Assembly (NCBI RefSeq): GCF_000936425.1
Contig: NZ_AVFK01000052.1
Location: 1 to 40,110, forward strand
Reading direction: 5' to 3'
DNA length: 40,110 nt
DNA from: Skermanella aerolata KACC 11604
GTDB taxonomy: Bacteria > Pseudomonadota > Alphaproteobacteria > Azospirillales > Azospirillaceae
Below are positions 8,930 to 16,965 of this stretch, in pieces. Each line of letters opens with the position of its first letter. Positions within the stretch are counted from its first letter, which is position 1. Both the position numbers and the translations under genes were made by a program. The notes below the pieces were generated by a model. That model was not told the DNA's origin. It searched no databases and saw only the letters and a list, made by a program, of their open reading frames with translations.

Positions 8930-9439
8930 TTAAAGTGAGTCGCTGCTGTCGCCCAGATTGATGATCATGCGATGAAGAAGATCAATCGCCAAAGCCAGAT
9001 CGGCGGGCTCGATGCCGCGTGTCGCGAGATCGCTCACCTCGGCGGCGCAGGGAAGCAGCACTTCCCGGAGGCTGCGTCCCTTGGGAGTCAGGTAGATGTT
9101 TACCTTGCGGCGATCATGCGGATTGCGCACGCGTTCGACGAGACCGCGACGCTCCATACTGTTCAAGGCCGTAACAGTCGTCGGCTCCATCATGCCGACA
9201 CGCTGACTGAGTTCGCGTTGAGTCAGACCGTCTTCGTCCCACAATGCGCGAAGGAAAAACCACTGTCCCATGCTTACACCATGGGCGGCGATCTTTGCCT
9301 GGAGAGAGCGCGAGAACGCGCGATGGACATCGCGAACCACATATCCAACGCTGTCGTCGGATGGGGGAATGGCTTGGCCAAGTGACCTTTCGGACGCGAA
9401 GAAAACCTTGCGTCCAATATTTGCTAACCTTTCTGGCAT
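8930..9439 (-). CDS. MarR-family transcriptional regulator
   Basis: A 169-residue winged-helix repressor or activator. After an unusually long N-terminal extension of about 30 residues come the dimerisation helix (YVVRDVHRAFSRSL), the recognition helix region (TQRELSQRVGMMEPTTVTALNSMERRGLV) and the wing (VRNPHDRRKVNIYLT). MarR proteins typically bind short palindromes near their own promoter. A 15-bp dyad lies 62 bp upstream (9502-9516). No target operon is divergent nearby except the distant polysaccharide locus, so the regulon is unknown. Confidence 0.9.
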   Translation of the reverse strand: MPERLANIGRKVFFASERSLGQAIPPSDDSVGYVVRDVHRAFSRSLQAKIAAHGVSMGQWFFLRALWDEDGLTQRELSQRVGMMEPTTVTALNSMERRGLVERVRNPHDRRKVNIYLTPKGRSLREVLLPCAAEVSDLATRGIEPADLALAIDLLHRMIINLGDSSDSL

Positions 9440-9501
9440 TTAGTCATTCTCTCTAGTCTGTGGCGGCGTACCTGTCGCGGCGCGGTTAACTTTTGTCTCT
9501 G

Positions 9502-9516
9502 GTGTGATTGTCACAC
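9502..9516. promoter_or_regulatory. dyad GTGTGA-TTG-TCACAC, candidate operator
   Basis: Two perfect 6-bp arms flank a 3-bp spacer. The half-sites resemble CRP/FNR-family TGTGA/TCACA, but that family needs a 6-bp spacer (4 bp for FNR). Its position 62 bp upstream of marR makes autoregulation by the MarR protein an attractive alternative. Confidence 0.35.
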
Positions 9517-9735
9517 GCCTAGTACTCCCCGCCCCTTTTAATTTTTCTTTCAAGGACGATATCAATGGTTCTTATTATGCAACGCTTCGGTACAGTTTAG
9601 AAGGATCATCGGCCCTGGAACAAATTTTTCTTCTCTGTAGTCTCGAAGGCCTGTCATGCGATACTTGGCGGGTAAATAATTAGATATCAAACCAATTGAC
9701 CATTTCGGATATAGCGGCAGCACCACTTCTGTTTA

Positions 9736-9749
9736 TTGCGGCACCGCAA
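9736..9749. repeat. dyad TTGCGG-CA-CCGCAA
   Basis: A near-perfect 14-bp palindrome (6-bp arms, 2-bp spacer) inside the AT-rich intergenic region. It could be an operator; its function is unknown. Confidence 0.25.
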
Positions 9750-10421
9750 AGGACCCTAGACCGAGACTGTAAACTCTCTATTAATCGCAGGAAACAAAGC
9801 AGGCATTTAGCTGCATGGAGCATAGCTGCCGCACGCATTCGGAAACGTTCGCCTGGAGCGGAATGAACGACTCTGCCGATCACATGACGTGGACGGAAAT
9901 CAGCATGCCCCCATCAGGTCGCAGCAAAAGTCACCCTGCGAGGGAAAAACTCAGCTATCGATTATTGATCAGCCGCAGGACATCCAACGGTCAAATGCTT
10001 TTCAATCTAACAGATCAAAAGCATCTGAGATACAATTATAGTGATTACTACTTACATAACTGAATATCATTCTAAGAAAGCAAAATGCACTTATCAAGGT
10101 CCTGAAACGTTCTGCTCACCTCAGTCGATCAAGCTTGGCAGGACCATTGCTTCTGGCTGCAACCTCAAGGTTTCAAATAGGCTGACAGATAAACCATCCA
10201 CAGATGGAAATGTCCACGGCTGCATAATCGGGCAATCGGGAGAAAATGTCGCAGGCCAGCCTCGCGCGCCAGCCACGAGATTCCTGAACAGTTCACCAAC
10301 TCATCAACCGCGCATCCAAATCGATAGTGGTTGTTTTTGCATTCCGATGCATGTAATCCTGCTTCCGTTCGGATAGTTGAATAACTTTTTCCTTTGCACC
10401 CGAACGAACGACTGAAAGACT

Positions 10422-13400
10422 ATGTTCGCTGCCATGCGCAGAATTACCGTCCGGATGACGATCCAGGCGCTTGCCTTGCTATGCCTTGTCGGCATCGCGG
10501 AAGGAGCCGACAAACGTCGCCATACGCCCGAAAAGATGCTGCCTGACGACAGCCGGCAGGCCCTTGGCCTGCCTGGAAGCGGAAAGCCTGGGGACGCGAT
10601 CGTAGGTAGCGATCACTCCAGGCAAGGCAACGCGCTTGAAATCGCCTTCAGCCGGCGCGCCGGACAATCCCTGAGGCTGTACGGCTACGATGCCTTCGCC
10701 GCCGCAACGCATGCGACACCTCCTGCGTTCGGTACAGCGCAGAGCGACTACCTGCTCGGGCCGGGCGACGAGCTCAGGGTTACGATCCATGGCGGCAAGT
10801 ACGACAGCAACCGCCGCTATACGGTGAACAGCAACGGCGACGTCATCGTCGACCAGTTGCGCCCGCTGACGGCGGCGGGCCTCACGCTCGGAGACTTGCG
10901 CCGGCAGATCGAGCGGGAGGTCGAGATCACCCTGTCGGGACACGAAGCTTTCGTGTCGCTGGATGGGATGCGGCGGATGGGCATACTCGTGACGGGCGCC
11001 GTCGCCCGTCCCGGCCGCCACGAGGTTGCCGGATCCGCGACGGTGTTCGATGCACTGGTGGCCGCGGGTGGCGTCGACAAGCTCGGCAGCCTGCGCGACA
11101 TCAGGCTTGTCCGCTCCGGTTCAGCGAGTTCCATCGATTTCTACGGTCTGCTCCAAGGTGGCGACGGCGCGGACCCGGCACTGCGGGACGGGGACCGGAT
11201 CGTCGTTCCGCCGATCGGGCCGACCGTGGCAGTCGCGGGTCAGGTGAAGCGCTCGGGGATTTTCGAACTGCCGGCCGACGGACAGCCGTTCCGGCGGGAA
11301 AGTGCCTTGGCTTTGGCGGGTGGATCGGTACTGCCCGGGCCGGCCAGGATAGTCCTGTTCGAGATCTCCGATGAAGGAGCCGAAAAGCCGGTCGAGTCCG
11401 AGGCCGGAGACGGCGCGACGACAGCCGGCGACCGGGGTCTCGCGGACGGCGACCTGTTGCTCGTATCACCGGCTCACGAAATCCGCGTCGGCAGTGTCGC
11501 CATCGCAGGCCATATCCGACACCCGGGTCCTCGCGCCCTGTCCGAGGTAGAAACCTTGGCAGGCCTGCTGGAGGGGGCCGACCTGCTGCCGGAGCCATAC
11601 CTGCCTTTCGCGATCCTCGGGACGACCGACCCGGCGACACTGGCGCGAGTGATGGTCCCGGTCGATCTCCAGGCGGTGATCGATGGCCGCACCGACCCGA
11701 TGCTGAACGACGACGACACTCTTATAGTGCTCAGTTCAAGGGACGTCGCATTCCTGTCTTCCACGGCGGTCGTCGGGCTTCTGCGTGAACGGGGCAAAGG
11801 ATCGGCAGGGTCGCAAAGCAACTGCGCGGGGGTTGCGGTGCTGGCTCGCGGGATCGCCGCCGACCGGGCGGGAGTCTTGGCGGGAAGCCCACTGGCAAGG
11901 GCGGCTTCCGAACTGCTCGCCCTGCCGGCGCCCTGCCCCCGCGTCTTCGACGAGCACCCGGACCTGCTGACCTTCGCACTCAAGCACTCGGTCCTTCTGC
12001 GCAGCGGTATCGCCCGCCCGGGCTTGTATCCCGTCGCCGGACAGGCCGACATCGCGGACCTGGCGCGCAGTGCCGGCGGCAGCGGAGAACGGCTGTCGGT
12101 GGTCGACAGCGCCGGAGCGCCCAAACGGAAGACCGACCGCCAAGGAGTCAAACGCGGCGACATCGTCGATGCGAACACTCCCCTGTTCGAACTTGGAGGC
12201 CATGTCCGTTTTCCCGGAATGCGCCCGCTTGCGGGAGCCGGAACGCTGCGTCAGGCATTGGGCGACGGCACCCAGAATCTCGCCGGCCTCTATCCGTTTT
12301 TCGGCGTCATCGAACGGCAGGACAACAGCCGGATGACCAGACGCCTGATCGCGTTTTCACCCCACGAAGTCATTTCCGGCGTGTCGGACCGTCCGCTTGC
12401 TGAAGGCGACCGGATCAGGCTGTTCGCCATGGACGATATCCGCACGATCATGAAAGCCGAACGCCGGTCGGAACGGGAAAGGACCGAACTGGAGAAAAAC
12501 GCAAGCGAGACCACGGCGGGCCTGGCCGTGACATCGCCCGTCGGTCGTGCATCGGCTCATGAAGAGGCCGGTTCGGCAGTCGCGGACCTCGGGCTCCGCA
12601 GCCTCATGGCCGAACAGGCAGTCATCATCCATGGTGCCGTCAGACAGCCCGGCAACTATCCGGTCGAAGGACGGGTGAGGCTGGAATTGCTGCTGACCGC
12701 TGCGGGCGGGATGACGGCGCAGGCCGATGTCGACGCCATAGAAGTGATGTCACCCGATGCTTCGCCCGCTCCGGGGACGGCCACGAGCGAGAGGCGCGTC
12801 GTCTCTCTTCAGGCCGCCAACGGAATGACCACCGAAATAGGTTCGGGAGACGTCCTCCGCGTCAATCAGATCTTCAACGACAGGGAAGCCTACGCAGTGC
12901 TGGCCCAAGGCGAAGTCAGGCGGCCCGGGAGTTTCGAGGTCGTTCGGGGCGAGCGTTTGTCCTCGTTGCTCGTCCGAGCGGGCGGATTAACCCAGGAAGC
13001 CTATCCGGCCGCCGCCATCTTCACCCGGGAAAGTGCCCGTCGCCAGCAAGCGGAAGCCTTTACCAGCGCCGCCCGCAACCTGGACCGTGAACTCGCCATG
13101 ATCTTAATGAAACCCGATCCGCCGCCGGCAGCGCAGATGTCGCAGGCGCGTCAACTTTCGGATGAACTGCGCAAGGCACAGCCGGCGGGCCGGATCACGG
13201 TCGAGGCGGACCCGGCCATGCTGGCCGTCCATCCCGAACTCGACGTGGTCCTGGAGGCAGGCGACAGGATCTATTTTCCCAAACGGTCCCTGACCGTCAC
13301 CGTTGCCGGCGAAGTCCTCGCCCCGGCGAGCCTTCAGTTCAAGTCGGACAAGACGGTGAGCCAGTACCTGAGTGAGGCCGGCGGCCTGACGCAATACGCG

Positions 13401-13637
13401 GACTCGTCGCGGATATTCGTCCTTCAGCCCGACGGCAGCGCTCGGCCTCTGCGGATTTCGTCGTGGAACCACAGCGCCACCTTCATCGCTCCCGGATCGA
13501 CGATCATCGTGCCGCGCGATCCTGAGCCCTTCGAATTCTTCAAGTTCGCCCAGAACATTGGAAGCCTGCTGACCCAACTTTCCGTAAGCGCCGCTGCGGT
13601 CAAGGTCCTCAGCGGCGACTGGGGAGGCCGTAATTGA
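10422..13637 (+). CDS. polysaccharide export protein with about eight SLBB-like repeats (Wza/Poly_export family)
   Basis: A 1071-residue exported protein for moving capsule, O-antigen or exopolysaccharide across the periplasm and outer membrane. A signal peptide (hydrophobic core about 12-28, AEGA cleavage region) lacks a lipobox, unlike Wza. The Poly_export domain spans about 108-187 (DYLLGPGDELRVTIHGG). Soluble-ligand-binding beta-grasp (SLBB) units then begin near residues 188, 268, 359, 523, 589, 734, 825 and 959, recognisable from repeated GxVxxPGxxEV-like strands. A charged, helix-prone linker lies at about 670-715. Classical Wza has about 380 residues and two to three such units, so this is a greatly expanded version. 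The ATG at 10422 has only a weak GAAAG site. The stop overlaps the downstream GT2 start. Confidence 0.88.
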   Translation: MFAAMRRITVRMTIQALALLCLVGIAEGADKRRHTPEKMLPDDSRQALGLPGSGKPGDAIVGSDHSRQGNALEIAFSRRAGQSLRLYGYDAFAAATHATPPAFGTAQSDYLLGPGDELRVTIHGGKYDSNRRYTVNSNGDVIVDQLRPLTAAGLTLGDLRRQIEREVEITLSGHEAFVSLDGMRRMGILVTGAVARPGRHEVAGSATVFDALVAAGGVDKLGSLRDIRLVRSGSASSIDFYGLLQGGDGADPALRDGDRIVVPPIGPTVAVAGQVKRSGIFELPADGQPFRRESALALAGGSVLPGPARIVLFEISDEGAEKPVESEAGDGATTAGDRGLADGDLLLVSPAHEIRVGSVAIAGHIRHPGPRALSEVETLAGLLEGADLLPEPYLPFAILGTTDPATLARVMVPVDLQAVIDGRTDPMLNDDDTLIVLSSRDVAFLSSTAVVGLLRERGKGSAGSQSNCAGVAVLARGIAADRAGVLAGSPLARAASELLALPAPCPRVFDEHPDLLTFALKHSVLLRSGIARPGLYPVAGQADIADLARSAGGSGERLSVVDSAGAPKRKTDRQGVKRGDIVDANTPLFELGGHVRFPGMRPLAGAGTLRQALGDGTQNLAGLYPFFGVIERQDNSRMTRRLIAFSPHEVISGVSDRPLAEGDRIRLFAMDDIRTIMKAERRSERERTELEKNASETTAGLAVTSPVGRASAHEEAGSAVADLGLRSLMAEQAVIIHGAVRQPGNYPVEGRVRLELLLTAAGGMTAQADVDAIEVMSPDASPAPGTATSERRVVSLQAANGMTTEIGSGDVLRVNQIFNDREAYAVLAQGEVRRPGSFEVVRGERLSSLLVRAGGLTQEAYPAAAIFTRESARRQQAEAFTSAARNLDRELAMILMKPDPPPAAQMSQARQLSDELRKAQPAGRITVEADPAMLAVHPELDVVLEAGDRIYFPKRSLTVTVAGEVLAPASLQFKSDKTVSQYLSEAGGLTQYADSSRIFVLQPDGSARPLRISSWNHSATFIAPGSTIIVPRDPEPFEFFKFAQNIGSLLTQLSVSAAAVKVLSGDWGGRN

Positions 13638-14449
13638 CCGGGTTCCCGATAACCGCAGCAGGCGAAGCCGAGCGGTCGCGGATGTTCACCATCATCACCG
13701 TCTGCCTGAACGACTGCGAAGGGCTTGCGCGGACATATCGGAGCCTTGTCTTGCAAACCTGCAGCGACTTCGACTGGATCGTCGTGGACGGCGGCTCCCA
13801 GGACGGCACGCCGGCTTTCCTGGCGGCACATGCAAGCGAACTGGCCTGGTGGCGGTCGGCACCCGACCTGGGCTTGTACGATGCCATGAACATCGGCCTC
13901 TCGGCGGCCGCCGGCGAGTACCTGATCTTCCTGAACGCGGGAGACACACTGGCCGCTCCCGGAACTCTCCAGGCCGTTGCCCAACACGTCCGTCGGGACG
14001 TACCGCCGGATTTCATCTACGGCGATGCCTTGGAAAGGGGGATCGGCAACCGGATGCTCCTGAAGCGAGCACGATCGCATTGCCTTAAGTGGTACGGAAT
14101 GTTCACTCACCATCAGGCGATGGTCTACCGCCGCGCCTTGGTTGAAGGTCAACGGTACGACCTTACATTCAAAGTCGCAGCAGACTATGCTTTTACGCTA
14201 GACACCCTATCCAAATGCGCTCGAGTCGCGCGTATACAAACCCCGCTGGTACTATTCGAAGGCGGCGGCATATCGCAAGCGCACACAGCCTTGGGCAGAC
14301 GGGAGCAGGCGCGAATACGCCGAAACCGGCTCCATATGTCCAATGTTTCCTGCTTTTTAATAATGATCGCGCAATATGCTGCGATATCGATACGTTGGGC
14401 ATGGCCTTCGGTTTTCGAAACATGGCGATGCCGCCGGATGTACGAGTAG
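13634..14449 (+). CDS. glycosyltransferase family 2
   Basis: A 271-residue GT-A-fold transferase that adds a sugar from a nucleotide-sugar donor, presumably to the lipid-linked repeat unit of the local polysaccharide. Visible motifs are FTIITVCLND (strand 1), VDGGSQDGT (donor binding), GLYDAMNIGLSAAAGEYLIFLNAGD (NxGD in place of the usual DxD) and a C-terminal hydrophobic stretch. The start chosen is TTG at 13634, which overlaps the upstream stop as TTGA and has GGGGAGG (13621-13627) 6 nt upstream; ATG 13682 is the alternative. The last 300 bp become visibly AT-richer, like the sequence after it. Confidence 0.82.
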   Translation: MTGFPITAAGEAERSRMFTIITVCLNDCEGLARTYRSLVLQTCSDFDWIVVDGGSQDGTPAFLAAHASELAWWRSAPDLGLYDAMNIGLSAAAGEYLIFLNAGDTLAAPGTLQAVAQHVRRDVPPDFIYGDALERGIGNRMLLKRARSHCLKWYGMFTHHQAMVYRRALVEGQRYDLTFKVAADYAFTLDTLSKCARVARIQTPLVLFEGGGISQAHTALGRREQARIRRNRLHMSNVSCFLIMIAQYAAISIRWAWPSVFETWRCRRMYE

Positions 14450-14654
14450 CCAAGGCACCACTCACACGTGTAATATGTGCGAAACCTGTACTACGCCTAT
14501 TCCGTCCGGATAGCCAGATCTGAGTACGCTCGTCAGGTTGCGCCACACTCGTCAACATGCACGCGAAAGGTCTTGACATTTGAGCCAATTAAGTCCTTTT
14601 GAAATCTAAATTTGTACGTTACACCTTAATCGCCGGGCAAGTACTCAGGGGTAG

Positions 14655-15134
14655 ATGATGAAATCGAAAAAGTCCCAACCCGCAACTGCGAACACCATCT
14701 CGCGTCGCGGTGAAGGGCCCCATCCAATCGACATTCATGTTGGGGCAAGACTACGTCTTCGCCGAACCTTGCTCGGGCTTAGCCAGGAGAAGCTTGGCGA
14801 AGCTGTCGGCATCACTTTTCAGCAGCTTCAGAAGTATGAACGGGGTGCCAACCGCATCAGTGCCAGCCGTTTGTATCATTTGGCTTTGGTTCTCGATGTA
14901 CCTGTCGGCTTTTTCTTCGAAGACATGCCGACCGGCCAACCCCTTCCGGAGGGTGCCGATGTCGTCCAGGAGCCGACGGAAACCGACGAATTCGAGTCGA
15001 TGGCCAAGCGGGAAACGCTTGAACTTGTCCGTGCCTATTATCGCATCGGCGATCCCAATGTCCGGCGCCGCGCCTTCGAGTTGATCAAGGCTCTTGGCGG
15101 CGAGATCCGCGACGCCGATCCGGTGAACGCCTGA
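14655..15134 (+). CDS. XRE-family regulator, PhrR-like
   Basis: A 159-residue DNA-binding protein. A lambda-repressor-type helix-turn-helix spans about 29-84 (GARLRLRRTLLGLSQEKLGE then YERGANRISASRL), and a conserved acidic C-terminal region follows. This architecture is typical of alphaproteobacterial PhrR-like regulators and is unlike a phage repressor. GGGG lies upstream of the ATG pair at 14655/14658. It stands between the two arms of the polysaccharide locus, so control of that locus is possible but unproven. Confidence 0.88.
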   Translation: MMKSKKSQPATANTISRRGEGPHPIDIHVGARLRLRRTLLGLSQEKLGEAVGITFQQLQKYERGANRISASRLYHLALVLDVPVGFFFEDMPTGQPLPEGADVVQEPTETDEFESMAKRETLELVRAYYRIGDPNVRRRAFELIKALGGEIRDADPVNA

Positions 15135-15171
15135 GTCACGCCCACGGCACTACGTCCTCAGCATCAAGACC

Positions 15172-16005
15172 TCAGCGTGAGGGTCCGCGTCTGTGGACCC
15201 TCAGCTTAACGTCGATCTGCCAGTAATAGAAAGCGCGTGCGACGGCACGGTCAAACCCCGGCACTCCGTCCAGAAGCCCCAGCCGCAGCAGATAACTGTG
15301 CAGGAACGCCGCGATAGGACGCCCGGGCAGCTTGGCGAAAATAGCTTTCAGCAGGCGGCGCATGCCTGTTTCCCGGCGACTTAGCTGCTCGTGACGGCCA
15401 TCCGCCAGCAGGGCGGCCTCCCAGTCGGAATAGCGGTTGTGGCGATCGAACCAGCTATGAAGCGACACTGCCTCGTCGTGGATCATGGCGTGCCGGAGCA
15501 ATCCGGCTTGGCCCTGAAGCACCGGCTGGTAATGCCCCTCCACCTCCCACATCGTATCGATATCCAGATCCGGGTATGAAGGAAATGAGGCGCGCCGCCG
15601 GTCGATGAGCGCCAACTTGCGGTTCCACGCTCCATGGCGGTGGCGAACGCCGCCGAAAACCGGCTGCCCACGGATGAAGTATCCGGCAACGACAGGCTCG
15701 CCTGATATCGCCAAGGCGATCTCGTCGGCGAGTTCGGAAGTGATCCGCTCGTCGGCATCGCAGTACAGGACCCAGGGATGGCGAAGCGGCAGGTTATCCA
15801 GGCACCATTGCTTCTTCTTGGGATAGCACCCGTTCCATTGGAAAGGCACCACCGTCGCCCCGAACTTGGCGGCAATCTCCCTTGTCCCATCGGTGCTCGC
15901 TGAATCGACGACGAACACCTGATCGAAACGCTGGAGTGTCTGAAGACAGCAAGCGATGTTCGCCGCCTCGTTCCGGGTCATGACGATCGCCGATACGGGG
16001 ATCAT
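15172..16005 (-). CDS. glycosyltransferase family 2, WaaE/KdtX-like
   Basis: A 277-residue GT-A enzyme. Motifs are VSAIVMTRNEAANI at the N-terminus, VVDSASTDGTREI, the metal-binding DxD within YCDADERIT, and an HDEAVSLHSWFDRHNRYSDWEA segment typical of the WaaE-like group that modifies lipopolysaccharide cores or related glycans. A basic, partly hydrophobic C-terminus could anchor it at the inner membrane. The start at 16003-16005 overlaps the Wzz-like gene's stop by 4 bp, so it is the last gene of a four-gene minus-strand operon. Confidence 0.9.
   Translation of the reverse strand: MIPVSAIVMTRNEAANIACCLQTLQRFDQVFVVDSASTDGTREIAAKFGATVVPFQWNGCYPKKKQWCLDNLPLRHPWVLYCDADERITSELADEIALAISGEPVVAGYFIRGQPVFGGVRHRHGAWNRKLALIDRRRASFPSYPDLDIDTMWEVEGHYQPVLQGQAGLLRHAMIHDEAVSLHSWFDRHNRYSDWEAALLADGRHEQLSRRETGMRRLLKAIFAKLPGRPIAAFLHSYLLRLGLLDGVPGFDRAVARAFYYWQIDVKLRVHRRGPSR
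15178..15203 (+). terminator. hairpin after the XRE gene
   Basis: TGAGGGTCC (15178-15186) pairs perfectly with GGACCCTCA (15195-15203) around an 8-nt loop, 44 bp after the XRE stop and inside the 3' end of the opposing GT2. No strong T-run follows, so it may act only as a weak or shared terminator. Confidence 0.4.
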
Positions 16006-16964
16006 GGATGAGTTGCGAAACGAGGGAGCGTTTCCGTCGTTACCCGGATGAAGACGAGGACCAGCCCAAGGACCAAGCCGGCGGCGAAGGCGATCGGCAT
16101 CACGATCGCCGGATCGGGCGTATCGGGCAGCACGTCACAGGAGGCGGCTTCCATCAAATCCGCCGCCAGCGGAAGATCGACGTTCATCATCATGGAGAAC
16201 TGCTCGTGCCCGATCAGCGTCGCCCAGAGCGCACGCTTGTGTTCCAGGTCGGACGTGGTGCGAGCCATCTTCTGATATTCTTCGATCATGAGCGCATTGC
16301 CCTTGACCGCTATGCTACGAAGCTGGCGTTCGGTGGTGGCGTAGAGCCGGTTCAGCAGCAACCGGGCGAACTCTGGATCGGCGTGGCGATAAACGATGCG
16401 CCGCAACGGTGTATTGCCTATTTGCTGCACCTGCACTCTGGAACGAAGAAAGCGTGCGAGGTCGCGGCCATCCGGCGCCGCCCAGGACTTGCGTCCGGCA
16501 AGATCGGAAAGCATCCGGCGCATCCTCGGGAAAAGTCCGGGATCGGGATTCCAACTCTCGTTCTTTGCGTCCCACATCGCTTCGAACACCCGTCGCATGA
16601 TTTCGGGCGAGGAGGCAAGTTCATTGGCCACGTTCAGCGACGTCATCTCGTAGAGAAACCGCTCGTAATAGGACATCTTTTCACCGGCGCCGTGGGCAGC
16701 GCCATCGAGTATCGAGCCTGCCGGCAGATCGGGAAGCGGAGTGCCGCGTCCGAGCAGGCCGTCGGCCACCGTCGGCCCGACGATCAGGGTCGCGGTATAG
16801 CTCGGTTCGATCATGCGCAGCGCCAGCAGGGCGATGACGGCCGTCAAAGTTGCCGTCCCCACGATAAGACGGCGTCCCTCGACGGCGATCGCGATCGCAT
16901 CCCGCAGCAGCTTTTGAATCTCGAAAGCTGAAGCGCCAGGACGGGCATCGGAGTCCATCGCCAT
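16002..16964 (-). CDS. Wzz-like polysaccharide co-polymerase
   Basis: A 320-residue inner-membrane protein with the polysaccharide co-polymerase layout. It has a cytoplasmic N-terminus, TM1 at about 33-50 (LIVGTATLTAVIALLAL), a large periplasmic helical region, and TM2 near 287-308 (IAFAAGLVLGLVLVFI). Such proteins set chain length of Wzy-made polymers. There is no C-terminal tyrosine-kinase domain, so it is Wzz-type and not Wzc/ExoP-type. The ATG at 16962-16964 follows the GT4 stop by 1 nt; a second ATG at 16958 is equally possible. The open frame extends a further 56 codons upstream but only as a shadow of the GT4 gene. Confidence 0.82.
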   Translation of the reverse strand: MAMDSDARPGASAFEIQKLLRDAIAIAVEGRRLIVGTATLTAVIALLALRMIEPSYTATLIVGPTVADGLLGRGTPLPDLPAGSILDGAAHGAGEKMSYYERFLYEMTSLNVANELASSPEIMRRVFEAMWDAKNESWNPDPGLFPRMRRMLSDLAGRKSWAAPDGRDLARFLRSRVQVQQIGNTPLRRIVYRHADPEFARLLLNRLYATTERQLRSIAVKGNALMIEEYQKMARTTSDLEHKRALWATLIGHEQFSMMMNVDLPLAADLMEAASCDVLPDTPDPAIVMPIAFAAGLVLGLVLVFIRVTTETLPRFATHP

Positions 16965-16965
16965 C

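Larger units (their letters stand above)
9440..10421. other. AT-rich intergenic region upstream of the polysaccharide locus
   Basis: About 980 bp without a convincing gene. By eye it is clearly more AT-rich than the flanking coding sequence. The short open frames in it (for example 9815-10063 and 10041-10376, the latter starting GTG) lack ribosome sites and recognisable protein features. It contains two dyads (9502-9516 and 9736-9749) and presumably the promoters of marR and the export gene. It may be a remnant of horizontal transfer or a long regulatory leader. Confidence 0.55.

Noticed and set aside
9502-9516. CRP/FNR-type binding site
   Set aside because: Half-sites fit TGTGA/TCACA, but the spacer is 3 bp, not the 6 bp (CRP) or 4 bp (FNR) these regulators need. 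It is kept only as a generic dyad.
10041-10376. 111-codon open frame in the AT-rich gap
   Set aside because: It starts with GTG, has no ribosome site, a random-looking composition, and no recognisable feature.
14573-14578. TTGACA as a sigma-70 -35 box for the XRE gene
   Set aside because: No acceptable -10 hexamer lies 16-18 bp downstream, so a promoter is not claimed.
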